Shown: positions 1 through 8,897, counted from the stretch's first letter. The stretch is 49,217 nt of DNA from Flavobacteriaceae bacterium UBA980 (GCA_002292265.1 DBBQ01000007.1:1-49217), one strand, 5' to 3'. The notes: generated from the letters alone by a model not told the origin. Numbers and translations are program-made.

Positions 1-690
1 GGAACGAATATCCTCCAAAGTAGAGGCATTTTGCTCGATGAGATGACGTGACATCATCCCTCTTGCTTTTTTTGCAAAGAAGGAAATAATTTTGAGCTTT
101 CCGTTTTTGAAATCTTTAAATTCAGGACTAACAACCTGGGTTTCTAGGGCTTTGGTGTCTATCACGCCAAAGTATTCCTTGCTAGCCAAATTGACGACTA
201 ACTCCCCTGCTTCCAATTCACTTTGAAGCTGGACTGTTACTTTATTTTTCCAAAATTCATACAGATTTTTATGGGCTCCCACTTGAAAGGAAGTTCCCAT
301 TTCCAAACGATAAGGTTGGATGCGATCCAGTGGTTTTAGCAGACCGTATAAGCCCGATAAAATCCGAAGTTGGTTTTGCATCTGACCTATTTTTTCTTCA
401 GCCAAGCCATAAACGTCAAGTCCTGTGTACACATCTCCATTAAAGGCATATACAGCTGCTCTACTTTCACCATTTGACGTTTCGGGAGCAAATTTTTGAT
501 TGCGTTCCCAATTCAATTCAGCCAGCTTTTCGGAAATAGACATCAAATTTTGCAGTCCTTTCGGAGTCTCCTTTTTTAACAATTCATTGATCTGAGCAGC
601 CTCTTGAATGAATATAGGAGTGGTAAATTCTGAAACCGGCAAGGGTTTTTTAAAATCCAAGGACTTCGCTGGAGAAATCAATATTTTCAT
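1..690 (-). CDS. yaaA: Peroxide stress protein YaaA (DUF328), C-terminus cut by window edge
   Basis: The 230 codons visible read MKILISPAKSLDF at the start and KIISFFAKKARGMMSR near the left edge, both typical of the YaaA/UPF0246 family. Family members are about 250 residues, so only the last 20 or so are missing. YaaA is a cytoplasmic protein that in E. coli limits free iron and DNA damage during peroxide stress; that role is transferred by homology. The frame stays open to base 1. The start at 690 lies 19 bases below a clear promoter -7 element (710-717). The gene stands alone, transcribed in the same direction as rluD but separated from it by 81 bases. Confidence 0.9.
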   Translation of the reverse strand, partial: MKILISPAKSLDFKKPLPVSEFTTPIFIQEAAQINELLKKETPKGLQNLMSISEKLAELNWERNQKFAPETSNGESRAAVYAFNGDVYTGLDVYGLAEEKIGQMQNQLRILSGLYGLLKPLDRIQPYRLEMGTSFQVGAHKNLYEFWKNKVTVQLQSELEAGELVVNLASKEYFGVIDTKALETQVVSPEFKDFKNGKLKIISFFAKKARGMMSRHLIEQNASTLEDIRS

Positions 691-709
691 AGAGCTAATT
701 TTTAATTTT

Positions 710-740
710 CAAATTTACAAGCTTTTCTCACCATTCACAA
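710..740 (-). promoter_or_regulatory. Promoter of yaaA (Bacteroidetes -33/-7 type)
   Basis: Read on the minus strand, TTG (738-740) is followed after 20 bases by TAAATTTG (710-717). This fits the Bacteroidetes consensus TTG-N17-23-TAnnTTTG, and the yaaA ATG begins 19 bases downstream. Confidence 0.6.
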
Positions 741-771
741 GAAAGGTAAATTGATACTCTATATGATTCTA

Positions 772-1812
772 TTATAAATTCTTATGCTGGGCATAGTGAC
801 GCCATTTTTCAACTGCTGCAATAAAGTCGTCTGGCAGTGAAGAGTCAAATTGCATGAGTTTCCCAGAAACAGGATGAATAAAACCTAAAGTCTTGGCATG
901 AAGGGCTTGACGAGGCAAGAGGGTAAAGCAGTTCTCCACAAATTGTTTGTATTTAGAAAAGCTCGTCCCCTTCAAAATGGAATCTCCACCATAGCGTGCA
1001 TCGTTAAACAAGGTATGTCCGAAATTTTTCATGTGCGCACGAATTTGGTGTGTTCTACCAGTCTCCAACTGACATTCCAACAAAGTGACATAGCCAAAGC
1101 GTTCCAAGACTTGATAATGCGTAACAGCCCCTTTACCTTGAGAATTATCTTCAAAAACTGCCATTTGCAATCGATTTTTGGGATGCCGTCCAATAGCACC
1201 TGTTATCGTTCCAGCATCTTCTTTTACATCACCCCAAACTAATGCTGTGTATTTGCGTTCTGAAGTTTTATCAAAAAACTGTTTTGCCAAATGCGTCATT
1301 GCCGTATCCGTTTTTGCTACGACCAGCAGTCCACTTGTATCTTTATCAATACGATGTACCAATCCAGGACGGTCATTCGCATTTTTAGGTAATTGCTTAA
1401 AATGATGCAATAAACCGTTGAGCAAAGTCCCCGAATAATTTCCATGACCTGGATGGACAACTAAACCAGCAGGTTTGTTGAGGACTACTAACACCTCATC
1501 CTCAAAAACAACATCCAATGGAATGGGTTCAGGCACCAAGAGGTTTTCATAGGGAGGATGTGAAAAAAGGACTTTAACGGTATCGCCTCCTTTGACTTTG
1601 TAGTTGGATTTTACGACGTTGTCACCCACAAATATACTTCCCGCTTTGGCTGCTTGTTGAATTTTATTTCGAGTCGCATTTTCAATTCGCGCCATTAAAA
1701 ACTTGTCAACACGTAGGGGAGACTGCCCTGGATCTGCAGTAAAAGCGTAATGCTCATAGAGGGAATCCGAAGAAGATAATTCTTCTGGCACACTGGGTTT
1801 ATCGTTTTCCAT
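772..1812 (-). CDS. rluD: 23S rRNA pseudouridine synthase, RluA/RluD family
   Basis: A 346-residue protein with an N-terminal S4 RNA-binding domain (about residues 33-85) followed by the RluA-type catalytic domain. The signature HRIDKDTSG is at residues 153-161, and D156 is the expected catalytic aspartate. ETGRTHQIRAH follows further on. The family isomerises specific uridines in 23S rRNA; RluD modifies the helix 69 loop and is important for ribosome assembly. Which RluA-family member this is cannot be proven from sequence alone, but the S4 domain and length fit RluD best. Its start overlaps the end of the upstream PASTA gene by 14 bases, so the two are almost certainly co-transcribed and translationally coupled. 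Confidence 0.9.
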   Translation of the reverse strand: MENDKPSVPEELSSSDSLYEHYAFTADPGQSPLRVDKFLMARIENATRNKIQQAAKAGSIFVGDNVVKSNYKVKGGDTVKVLFSHPPYENLLVPEPIPLDVVFEDEVLVVLNKPAGLVVHPGHGNYSGTLLNGLLHHFKQLPKNANDRPGLVHRIDKDTSGLLVVAKTDTAMTHLAKQFFDKTSERKYTALVWGDVKEDAGTITGAIGRHPKNRLQMAVFEDNSQGKGAVTHYQVLERFGYVTLLECQLETGRTHQIRAHMKNFGHTLFNDARYGGDSILKGTSFSKYKQFVENCFTLLPRQALHAKTLGFIHPVSGKLMQFDSSLPDDFIAAVEKWRHYAQHKNL

Positions 1813-2350
1813 TGCCCAAAACTAAATCAATTTTACTGGTTTTAGGCAATAGCATTCCCGGTTCGATTTTCTTGCCTTGAAATTGAATTTCAAGAACCAT
1901 ATCCTTTCCGATATTGTCTTGGTAGGTATATTCTCCCAGTTGAAACCCAGTGGATTTTAGTAAGGATTCAGCATTTCGCTTAGTGATTTGAATCAAATTC
2001 GGAACTGTCACTTTTCGATACCCTGAGGGATTTACGGTCAAATAAATTTTTCGATTTTCTTTCACTTCACTCCCAGCGTCAGGAAGATGAGAAATCACAG
2101 ACAAGGGAGGTAAACTCGGCACAAAACGGGTAGAATCAATGACCTCATAACGTAAATTTTCTTCTACCATCAGACTCGGTAAAGCAGTGATGGGGATCCC
2201 TTCTAGGTCCGGGACGATGAGATATGAATTGTGTTTGGTAATAATTTTTAACCCAAAAGAAACGACAAAAAACAATACTCCTGTTGTCAGTCCAATGTAA
2301 ACAAGCTGCTTGAAAAAAGATTTACTAAATAAAAAACGTAAAAAATTCAT
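1799..2350 (-). CDS. PASTA domain membrane protein
   Basis: A 183-residue protein with a short basic N-terminus, one membrane segment (about residues 17-37, containing TTGVLFFVVSFGLKII) and then two PASTA repeats of about 65 residues each. The repeats begin near LIVPDLEG and VTVPNLIQ. PASTA domains bind peptidoglycan stem peptides or muropeptides in penicillin-binding proteins and Ser/Thr kinases. Here there is no kinase or transpeptidase domain, only the anchored repeats, which would project into the periplasm. It lies upstream of rluD (14-base overlap) and divergently from ddl. The proximity to a D-Ala-D-Ala ligase suggests a cell-wall role, but that is inference. Confidence 0.8.
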   Translation of the reverse strand: MNFLRFLFSKSFFKQLVYIGLTTGVLFFVVSFGLKIITKHNSYLIVPDLEGIPITALPSLMVEENLRYEVIDSTRFVPSLPPLSVISHLPDAGSEVKENRKIYLTVNPSGYRKVTVPNLIQITKRNAESLLKSTGFQLGEYTYQDNIGKDMVLEIQFQGKKIEPGMLLPKTSKIDLVLGNGKR

Positions 2351-2390
2351 TGTAAAGTTTCGCAGTCAAAGATAATAAAACCTTGGCTTT

Positions 2391-2418
2391 TTGGTTGCTT
2401 TGAAATGCTATACCTTTG
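2391..2418 (+). promoter_or_regulatory. Promoter of ddl-coaD
   Basis: TTG (2391-2393), a 17-base spacer and TACCTTTG (2411-2418) match the Bacteroidetes promoter consensus. The ATG at 2436 follows 17 bases later. The element lies inside the 5' extension of the open frame, which argues against any start before 2436. Confidence 0.65.
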
Positions 2419-2435
2419 CAAAAGAAGTAAAATCA

Positions 2436-3428
2436 ATGGATAAAAAAAAAGTCGGTGTAGTTTGCGGAGGGACATCCTCTGAGCGTCAAATTTCACTACA
2501 AAGCGGCGCTACTGTTTTTACCCACCTCGATCGCGAGCGATGGGAAGTTTATCAGATTGTCCTTTCCAAAGAAACTTGGACCGCCACAGACGATGCTAAA
2601 AACACCTACACGGTTTCTAGAGGAGATTTTTCTTTGCATCATTCGAATACAACTATCCATCTAGATTTGATTTTTAACCTCGTACACGGTGCGATGGGAG
2701 AAAACGGTCAATTGGCCGCACTTTGGGAGCTTTTGGAAATCCCTTTTTCCAGCTGTGACAGTTACAATGCAGCACTAACCTATAACAAAAGAGACTGTCT
2801 TTCAGTAGTTCGTGAATGGAAGATCCCAACCGCAAAACACTATTCCTTAGATCAAGGCGATTTGCTAGATAGTGACACCATCGTAACCCAGGTGGGACTT
2901 CCTTGTTTTATCAAGGCCAACCGAGCCGGAAGTAGCTTTGGGGTGTACAAGGTGCATCAAAAAGAAGAACTGATCCCTTCTATTGAAAAAGCATTTGCCG
3001 AAGATTCTCAAATCCTTATCGAAAGTGCTTTGGAGGGCAGGGAATTCTCTGTAGGTGTCGCTGCATTTGACGGTAAAATTCAAGTGCTCCCCATCACTGA
3101 GATTCGTACTGAAAATGAGTTTTTTGACTATGCAGCAAAATACGAAGGAGAGGCACAAGAAATCACTCCTGCAACAATTTCAAAGGATTGGGAAAAATCC
3201 TTGGTTGAGCTTTCGAAAAAAATATATTCTAAAATGGGTTTAAAAGGAATTGTTAGAAGTGAATATATAGTTATTAATGAGGTTCCTCATCTTTTGGAAA
3301 TCAATTCAGTTCCTGGGATGACCGAAAAAAGCATTATCCCACAACAGGTCGAAGCACTCGGGTTGGGACTTTCCCATTTTTTGACAAAAATCCTAGAAGA
3401 AACCGAACATCACTTTAAATCCAACTGA
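2436..3428 (+). CDS. ddl: D-alanine--D-alanine ligase
   Basis: A 330-residue ATP-grasp ligase that joins two D-alanines for peptidoglycan precursor synthesis in the cytoplasm. The N-terminal VGVVCGGTSSERQISL motif, the ATP-binding KANRAGSSFGVYKV segment and the C-terminal metal/substrate segment HLLEINSVPGMTEKSIIPQQ are all present. The frame is open back to 2391, but the ATG at 2436 puts the family-typical KVGVVCGG right after the start and leaves the promoter -7 box upstream. coaD begins one base after the stop codon, so the two form an operon. Length is normal for the family. Confidence 0.95.
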   Translation: MDKKKVGVVCGGTSSERQISLQSGATVFTHLDRERWEVYQIVLSKETWTATDDAKNTYTVSRGDFSLHHSNTTIHLDLIFNLVHGAMGENGQLAALWELLEIPFSSCDSYNAALTYNKRDCLSVVREWKIPTAKHYSLDQGDLLDSDTIVTQVGLPCFIKANRAGSSFGVYKVHQKEELIPSIEKAFAEDSQILIESALEGREFSVGVAAFDGKIQVLPITEIRTENEFFDYAAKYEGEAQEITPATISKDWEKSLVELSKKIYSKMGLKGIVRSEYIVINEVPHLLEINSVPGMTEKSIIPQQVEALGLGLSHFLTKILEETEHHFKSN

Positions 3429-3429
3429 C

Positions 3430-3888
3430 ATGAAACGCTTTGTATTTCCAGGCTCTTTTGACCCCATTACTTTAGGGCACCAAGACATCATCTTGCGCGC
3501 GCTTCCCCTGTGTGATGAACTGATTATTGCTGTGGGCGAAAATTCAGAAAAAAAATACCTCTTTTCATTAGAAGAACGCATGGCGTTTATTTCCAAAACC
3601 CATGCTCACGATCCTAAAATCAAAGTGGAATCATTTCAGGGTTTGACGATTAATTTTTGTGAAAAAGTAAATGCTACAGCCTTAGTAAGAGGTCTTCGAA
3701 ACCCCGCTGATTTTGAATTTGAAAAAAGTATTGCTCAAATGAATCGAAGGTTGTCTGGTATTGAAACTCTCTTTTTGCTTACCGCTGCAGACTATTCTTA
3801 TATTAGCAGTAGTATTGTAAGAGAAATTATCCTCCACCAGGGGGATTATTCTTCCCTAGTTCCAGAAGCGGTTTGGAAACGAAAATAG
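3430..3888 (+). CDS. coaD: Phosphopantetheine adenylyltransferase
   Basis: A 152-residue nucleotidyltransferase catalysing the penultimate step of coenzyme A synthesis: 4'-phosphopantetheine plus ATP gives dephospho-CoA. The family hallmarks are present: GSFDPITLGH near the N-terminus (the (T/H)xGH nucleotide-binding motif), the substrate segment VRGLRNPADFEFE, and the C-terminal YSYISSSIVRE. The start is one base after the ddl stop, with no promoter between them, so it is read from the ddl promoter. The length is a little short for CoaD (usually about 160) but nothing is missing. Confidence 0.95.
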   Translation: MKRFVFPGSFDPITLGHQDIILRALPLCDELIIAVGENSEKKYLFSLEERMAFISKTHAHDPKIKVESFQGLTINFCEKVNATALVRGLRNPADFEFEKSIAQMNRRLSGIETLFLLTAADYSYISSSIVREIILHQGDYSSLVPEAVWKRK

Positions 3889-3906
3889 ACCCCTAGTTTC
3901 GCTGTG

Positions 3907-4503
3907 CTATTTAATGGTATCAATAATGAGTTTAATGTTTTCGTAGGCGTTTTCCATTAACTTTGGAATTTCCGCTTTTGTTTTCCATTCTGCCCGTTTG
4001 ATATTTTCTTCTAGTTGAGGTACTAAGGGACCGCTGTACGAAGATTTCATCAAAAACCAGTTGGTTTTTTTGATTTTGAATTTTCCGTTGGCGTTATAAA
4101 TGTGATAGGTCATGGGCAGTGGTTTTTTAACTATTAAATCGGCTACTCCCGTTTCCTCCATGACTTCTCGAACAGCTGCCTCAATGATGACTTCCTTTTT
4201 TTCTGTTTTTCCTTTGGGTAAATCCCATTTGTTGTTTCGATGAATAAATAAAAAGCTTCCATTGGTGTGTTCTACCAGTCCCCCAGCAGCTTCTACAATA
4301 GGAAACATTTTAAAAAAGTGCTTTTCAATTTTAACAGGTTTTGGATGATATAGGTAAATGGCCTGTACCGCCTTATCCCGAAGGGCCTTCATTATAGACT
4401 TGGAGTTCGCGTATTTCACAAAAAACAAAGGCGTTTGTTTTGAACTTTTACTCAAATCTGTCGTAAAATGAAGAGGCTTTTGATTGTAAAAAACTTTATA
4501 CAT
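3907..4503 (-). CDS. Nudix hydrolase
   Basis: A 198-residue protein with a complete Nudix box, GX5EX7REVMEETG, beginning GKTEKKEVIIEAAVREVMEE. This motif coordinates the divalent metal that helps hydrolyse a nucleoside diphosphate linked to another moiety. The substrate cannot be told from sequence. The first 65 or so residues are a family-specific N-terminal part, and the Nudix fold runs from about residue 68 to the end. The frame is open to 4551, but the start at 4503 (MYKVFYNQKPL) is preferred because the upstream part would run into the body of divergent pyrE. Its start codon lies within the -7 element of the pyrE promoter on the other strand. Confidence 0.85.
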   Translation of the reverse strand: MYKVFYNQKPLHFTTDLSKSSKQTPLFFVKYANSKSIMKALRDKAVQAIYLYHPKPVKIEKHFFKMFPIVEAAGGLVEHTNGSFLFIHRNNKWDLPKGKTEKKEVIIEAAVREVMEETGVADLIVKKPLPMTYHIYNANGKFKIKKTNWFLMKSSYSGPLVPQLEENIKRAEWKTKAEIPKLMENAYENIKLIIDTIK

Positions 4504-4506
4504 TTG
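4499..4506 (+). promoter_or_regulatory. Candidate -7 element of pyrE, almost touching its start codon
   Basis: TACATTTG (4499-4506) matches TAnnTTTG, with a TTG at 4480-4482 sixteen bases upstream. Only three bases separate it from the pyrE ATG (4510), so transcription from it would begin at or very near the start codon. The divergent Nudix start codon (4501-4503, minus) lies inside it. Confidence 0.4.
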
Positions 4507-4509
4507 TGT

Positions 4510-5160
4510 ATGATTTTTAATAAAAATATAGCGCAGCAAACCGCCCAACATCTCCTACAAATTAATGCAATAAAATTGAATCCTGAAAATCCATTTACAT
4601 GGGCTAGTGGATGGAAATCTCCGATTTATTGTGACAACCGTATTGCACTTTCTTATCCAGAGGTACGCAGTTATTTAAGTCGTGCACTGGCTCAAAAAAT
4701 AAAAGAAGATTTTACGGGCACCTATGCAATCGCCGGAGTAGCTACGGGAGCTATAGGCATTGGAATGTTGGTTGCTCATGAGTTAGACCTACCTTTTATT
4801 TACGTACGCCCAGAGCCCAAAAAACACGGTCAAAAAAATCAAATTGAAGGACAATTTAGTTCTGGTCAACGGGTTGTGGTCATTGAAGATTTAATCAGTA
4901 CAGGAAAAAGCAGTCTCAACGCTGTAAAAGCCTTGAGGGAGGCAGGAGCTCAAATCCTGGGAATGAAGGCTCTTTTCACCTACGGTTTTACCTTAGCAGA
5001 CGAAGCTTTTGAACAAGAAAACGTCGCCTTGCAGACACTCTGTGATTACCCACATTTACTTACTGTTGCTCTGGAACAAAATAAAATTTCTAGCCGACAG
5101 CTAGAAAACCTAAAAACTTGGAGAAAGGATCCGGCACAGTGGAGTGCTAAACCTGCTTAG
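4510..5160 (+). CDS. pyrE: Orotate phosphoribosyltransferase
   Basis: A 216-residue cytoplasmic enzyme of de novo pyrimidine synthesis that converts orotate and PRPP to OMP. FTWASGWKSPIYCDNR near the N-terminus is the family's substrate segment. VVVIEDLISTGKSSL is the PRPP-binding motif, with the two acidic residues E and D. The frame is open upstream to 4468, but MIFNKNIAQQ at 4510 is the start that matches relatives as I remember them. Its 3' end overlaps birA tail to tail by 14 bases. Confidence 0.94.
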   Translation: MIFNKNIAQQTAQHLLQINAIKLNPENPFTWASGWKSPIYCDNRIALSYPEVRSYLSRALAQKIKEDFTGTYAIAGVATGAIGIGMLVAHELDLPFIYVRPEPKKHGQKNQIEGQFSSGQRVVVIEDLISTGKSSLNAVKALREAGAQILGMKALFTYGFTLADEAFEQENVALQTLCDYPHLLTVALEQNKISSRQLENLKTWRKDPAQWSAKPA

Positions 5161-5899
5161 TTTCGTAGCACATCCGAATTTGTTGGGTGTCCTTTTCTAC
5201 AATCTGATTTTCCTTTAGTTCTAAAATCAGTTTGCCTTCTAGAGTTACCCCCAGGGGTGTGGCCGCTATAATTTCTCCTGCTTCCAAAAAAGAAGTCGTT
5301 TTATTGCGTTTCCAAAGTTTACTTTGATAGCGATCTAATAAACGTTTAGACTCGTTAAAATCTGAAGTGTACAATGCATTTTCCAAAAAAGGAAGCAACA
5401 CCTCCAGAACCTGATTCACTGTGAAATGCTTCCTAGAAACTTGTTTTAAAGAGGCTGCAAAAGGTGCGTAATCGAACGCTTCTTGGCTGATGTTTAAACC
5501 GATTCCAATAACAGCAGTTTTTAACTTCCCGCTGTAAAAAAAATTCTCAATAAGAATGCCTCCTATTTTTTGATCACCTGACAAAATGTCGTTCGGCCAT
5601 TTGATTGCTAAATTTGGAATCTCAAGTGCTTCTTGCGCTTCGATAATTCCCAAGGAAATTACTGCACTGATGAGAAAAGGTGACGGGACGCGAATTCCCT
5701 TAAAATCCTTATAAATACTGAACGTTAAGCTATTTTCGGAATCAGATTCCCACTTGTTTTCACGTTGCCCTCTTCCCGAAGTTTGGTCTTTTGCCCAAAC
5801 CAAATCTCCATCAGAAGCCTGCCCTTTTTTATGCTTGTGTTTCAAATAATCATTTGTAGAGGGAGTGGCATCAAGTTTGATTATGTTAAAATAGCTCAT
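5147..5899 (-). CDS. birA: Biotin--[acetyl-CoA-carboxylase] ligase
   Basis: A 250-residue BPL/LPL catalytic-domain protein that activates biotin as biotinyl-AMP and attaches it to a lysine of biotin carboxyl carrier proteins. The motifs visible are ATPSTNDYLK near the N-terminus, SGRGQRENKW (the GRGxxxx biotinyl-AMP loop), AIKWPNDIL, and KIGGILIE. There is no N-terminal helix-turn-helix, so unlike E. coli BirA it should be a monofunctional ligase and not a repressor. An in-frame ATG at 5920 exists, but MSYFNIIKLDATPSTNDYLK starting at 5899 fits the family better. It converges on pyrE with a 14-base overlap and is divergent from rsfS. Confidence 0.92.
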   Translation of the reverse strand: MSYFNIIKLDATPSTNDYLKHKHKKGQASDGDLVWAKDQTSGRGQRENKWESDSENSLTFSIYKDFKGIRVPSPFLISAVISLGIIEAQEALEIPNLAIKWPNDILSGDQKIGGILIENFFYSGKLKTAVIGIGLNISQEAFDYAPFAASLKQVSRKHFTVNQVLEVLLPFLENALYTSDFNESKRLLDRYQSKLWKRNKTTSFLEAGEIIAATPLGVTLEGKLILELKENQIVEKDTQQIRMCYETKQV

Positions 5900-5930
5900 A
5901 GAAGTCCGTGTAAGCGACACAAAAAGTAAT

Positions 5931-5938
5931 AAATTTGC
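5931..5938 (+). promoter_or_regulatory. -7 element of the rsfS-ftsH operon promoter
   Basis: TAAATTTG at 5931-5938 matches TAnnTTTG and is 19 bases before the rsfS ATG. No clear TTG is seen at the expected -33 distance, so this rests on one box. Confidence 0.45.
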
Positions 5939-5957
5939 AACAAAAGAGCACTATTTA

Positions 5958-6329
5958 ATGGCAAATAAAAAAGAAAATGTAAACCTCCTATTAGATGAAA
6001 TTATCCGAGGAATTGAAAATGTGAAAGGAGAAGAGATCCAAAAAATGGATCTTAGGGAAATAGAAAATACACCCTGCGCATTTTTTGTTATTTGTAGTGG
6101 AAATTCGAATACCCAAGTCAGTGCCATTGTGAACTCTGTTCAGAAAACCGTAAGCAAAGCACTACATGAAAAACCGCTCCATACAGAGGGTCTTGAAGTA
6201 GCAGAATGGGTTTTGATTGATTATGTAAACGTTGTAGTTCATGTCTTTCAGAAAAAGACACGAGAATATTATAACATCGAAGAACTATGGGGCGATGCAA
6301 TCAGTACTCCAATTGCTTCAAACTACTAA
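5958..6329 (+). CDS. rsfS: Ribosomal silencing factor RsfS
   Basis: A 123-residue protein of the RsfS/Iojap family. These bind ribosomal protein uL14 on the 50S subunit and block subunit joining when nutrients are scarce. Recognisable parts are the N-terminal LLLDEIIRGIENVKGEEI, the central FFVICSGNSNTQVSAI and the conserved EGLEVAEWVLIDYVNVVVHVF, followed by YYNIEELWGDA. The whole family length is present. It is the first gene of a run with ftsH, the LUD protein, cdsA and psd; ftsH begins 8 bases after its stop. Confidence 0.94.
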   Translation: MANKKENVNLLLDEIIRGIENVKGEEIQKMDLREIENTPCAFFVICSGNSNTQVSAIVNSVQKTVSKALHEKPLHTEGLEVAEWVLIDYVNVVVHVFQKKTREYYNIEELWGDAISTPIASNY

Positions 6330-6337
6330 AAAAAACT

Positions 6338-8293
6338 ATGAAAGAAGAAAAAAAACCAACCCCCCCAAAGTTTAATATTTATTGGATTTATGGCGCTGTG
6401 ATCTTTGTACTTCTAGGCTTAAGCCTTTTTGGTGGCAACGATTGGCAAACAATGCAGAAAACCAATATTTCAAACTTTGAGCAGTTCCTCAATGCTGGTG
6501 ATGTAAGCGAAGTCATTGTGATTCGAAACAAGAGCAGTGTCCGTGTTACCCTCACCCCAGAAGCGTTGAATAAAACTGAACACCAAAATGCTAAATCAAA
6601 AAACATCCTTGGACAAGAAAACAGTCAAGGTCCCCACTATCAGTTTGAAGTTGGGAGTTTAGAATTATTTGAAGAAAAATTAGAAAAAGCACGTAGTGAA
6701 GGGATTCCTTTTCGTTTAGAATTTATCACTATCGAAAACAGATGGCTCGATACCCTTATCGGGTTCTTGCCCATCATCATCATCATAGGTGTTTGGATCT
6801 TTTTAATGCGAAGAATGTCTGGCGGAGGGGCTGGAGGTCCTGGTGGGCAGATTTTTAACATCGGTAAATCAAAGGCAAAATTATTTGACAAAAACACAGA
6901 TGTCAAAGTTACCTTTAAGGATGTTGCTGGTTTAGAAGGAGCTAAAGAAGAAATTCAAGAGATTGTAGATTTTCTTAAAAACCCACAAAAATACACCGTT
7001 CTGGGAGGTAAAATCCCGAAAGGAGCCTTATTGGTAGGTTCTCCAGGTACGGGAAAAACATTACTTGCCAAAGCGGTAGCAGGAGAAGCAAAGGTTCCTT
7101 TCTTTTCACTTTCTGGATCCGATTTTGTGGAGATGTTTGTCGGTGTGGGAGCTTCTAGAGTGAGAGACCTCTTCAAACAAGCCAAAGACAAATCCCCATC
7201 CATCATTTTTATCGATGAGATTGATGCCATAGGGAGAGCGCGTGGGAAAAGTAATATTACGGGCTCTAACGACGAGCGTGAAAACACCCTGAACCAATTG
7301 CTCACAGAAATGGATGGATTTGGGACCAATACCAATGTAATTGTAATTGCAGCTACTAACCGAGCGGATGTATTGGATAAAGCCTTAATGCGAGCAGGGC
7401 GCTTTGACCGACAAATTTATGTCGATCTACCCGATCTCAATGAGCGTAAAGAAATTTTCAAAGTACATCTAAAACCCCTCAAAACAATTAAAACTTTAGA
7501 TGTTGACTTTTTGGCAAAGCAAACCCCTGGATTTTCTGGGGCCGATATTGCCAATGTATGTAATGAGTCTGCATTGATTGCTGCGAGAAAAAATAAAAAA
7601 TCTGTCGGGAAACAAGATTTCCTCGATGCAGTAGATCGAATAGTAGGGGGATTAGAAAAGAAAAATAAAATCATTACTCCAGAAGAAAAAGAAACCATTG
7701 CCTATCACGAGGCAGGCCATGCCATAGTAAGTTGGTTGCTGGAACACGCAGCTCCTTTGGTAAAGGTGACTATCGTTCCCAGAGGACAATCCTTGGGTGC
7801 GGCATGGTATTTACCCGAAGAACGGCAAATCGTGAGAACGGAACAAATGTTGGACGAGATGTGTGCTGCCTTAGGGGGGCGTGCGGCAGAAAAAGTGATC
7901 TTTAACAAAATTTCAACTGGAGCACTTAGCGATTTGGAAAAGGTGACACGACAAGCCAAAGCGATGGTCTCCATTTACGGTTTGAATGATACCCTCGGAA
8001 ACATTACGTATTACGATTCCTCAGGACAAACGGATTATAATTTTTCGAAGCCATACTCAGAACAGACGGCACAAGTCATTGACAAGGAAATATCAAAAAT
8101 CATTGAGAAACAATACGAACGTGCAATTGACTTACTCAAAAACTCCCAAGAAAAATTAAAGCAGCTCGCCGACAGACTTTTAGAAAAAGAAGTTATTTTT
8201 AAAGATGATTTGGAAAATATCTTAGGGAAAAGACCCTATAAAACAAACAATGAAAAGATAGAAGAAGCAAAAGCACTGAAGCAAAAAAAATGA
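6338..8293 (+). CDS. ftsH: ATP-dependent zinc metalloprotease FtsH
   Basis: A 651-residue membrane-anchored AAA+ protease that degrades misfolded membrane proteins and short-lived regulators. In order: a first membrane helix (about 13-31), a periplasmic domain, a second helix (about 138-157), a glycine-rich linker, and an AAA+ domain with Walker A GSPGTGKT (234-241) and Walker B IIFIDEID (289-296). The M41 peptidase domain follows, with zinc motif HEAGH (457-461). The frame is open from 6287, inside rsfS, but [19 protein letters not shown] at 6338 is the natural start. A run of seven C residues lies just after the start. In other bacteria FtsH controls lipid synthesis enzymes; here it shares an operon with cdsA and psd. 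Confidence 0.96.
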   Translation: MKEEKKPTPPKFNIYWIYGAVIFVLLGLSLFGGNDWQTMQKTNISNFEQFLNAGDVSEVIVIRNKSSVRVTLTPEALNKTEHQNAKSKNILGQENSQGPHYQFEVGSLELFEEKLEKARSEGIPFRLEFITIENRWLDTLIGFLPIIIIIGVWIFLMRRMSGGGAGGPGGQIFNIGKSKAKLFDKNTDVKVTFKDVAGLEGAKEEIQEIVDFLKNPQKYTVLGGKIPKGALLVGSPGTGKTLLAKAVAGEAKVPFFSLSGSDFVEMFVGVGASRVRDLFKQAKDKSPSIIFIDEIDAIGRARGKSNITGSNDERENTLNQLLTEMDGFGTNTNVIVIAATNRADVLDKALMRAGRFDRQIYVDLPDLNERKEIFKVHLKPLKTIKTLDVDFLAKQTPGFSGADIANVCNESALIAARKNKKSVGKQDFLDAVDRIVGGLEKKNKIITPEEKETIAYHEAGHAIVSWLLEHAAPLVKVTIVPRGQSLGAAWYLPEERQIVRTEQMLDEMCAALGGRAAEKVIFNKISTGALSDLEKVTRQAKAMVSIYGLNDTLGNITYYDSSGQTDYNFSKPYSEQTAQVIDKEISKIIEKQYERAIDLLKNSQEKLKQLADRLLEKEVIFKDDLENILGKRPYKTNNEKIEEAKALKQKK

Positions 8294-8303
8294 ATTAGAA
8301 CTC

Positions 8304-8897
8304 ATGGGACTATGGAAAAAATTTTTTGGTAAATCGCCTTCAAAAAAGTCAGAAAAAAGTCCCTTTCTCCCCAAAACTGATGAATCTTTGGATATTCTTT
8401 TTACCAAACGTTTTACTTCTAACGGAGGCTTCTTTTTATACAATGACTCTCAAGATCTAGTCCTTTCTAACTTTAACAATATTTGTATTGAAAACGGCTG
8501 GGATCCGGATGACGTTGTAACCCTAAACTCAAAGATTGCTCAAGCGTTTGAACTCCCTCATAGAGATTCTTCCTCAGGGAAACTAGATGCTTTTAAAGCA
8601 CTACTGATAGAGTGTGAATATTTGATTGGTAACACAGGAAAAATCTTACTGAGTAGCCAGCAGATTAATCACTTTAAACTCAATGAACTTCCACAAACAC
8701 TTATCGTCACAGCGAATATAAAACAACTCACAAGAGATGTGAGCGAAGGGATGACATTGCTAAAAAACAAATACAAAAACACCATCCCTACCAATATAAC
8801 TACACTCAAAATTAAATCAGAGCCTACAGAGGATAAAAAAAATCTAACCTCTAGGAGTAACACAAAAAACATATATTTGTTACTAAAGGATTTTTAG
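8304..8897 (+). CDS. LUD domain-containing protein
   Basis: A 197-residue cytoplasmic protein that I place in the LUD (LutB/LutC-like) domain family. My basis is its overall pattern, the segment FKALLIECEYLIGNTGKILLSSQQ, and my memory that a LUD-domain gene often follows ftsH in flavobacteria. In LutC the domain belongs to an L-lactate oxidation complex, but here there are no lutA or lutB partners, so lactate use is not implied. The N-terminus MGLWKKFFGKSPSKK is basic and amphipathic and may touch the membrane. The gene follows the ftsH stop after 10 bases and belongs to that operon. Function is unknown. Confidence 0.7.
   Translation: MGLWKKFFGKSPSKKSEKSPFLPKTDESLDILFTKRFTSNGGFFLYNDSQDLVLSNFNNICIENGWDPDDVVTLNSKIAQAFELPHRDSSSGKLDAFKALLIECEYLIGNTGKILLSSQQINHFKLNELPQTLIVTANIKQLTRDVSEGMTLLKNKYKNTIPTNITTLKIKSEPTEDKKNLTSRSNTKNIYLLLKDF

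Noticed and set aside
6955..7335. Long antisense open frames within ftsH (also 6640-6906, 7417-7698, 7705-7974)
   Set aside because: These mirror the conserved AAA+ and peptidase coding sequence on the opposite strand and show no start signals or protein features.
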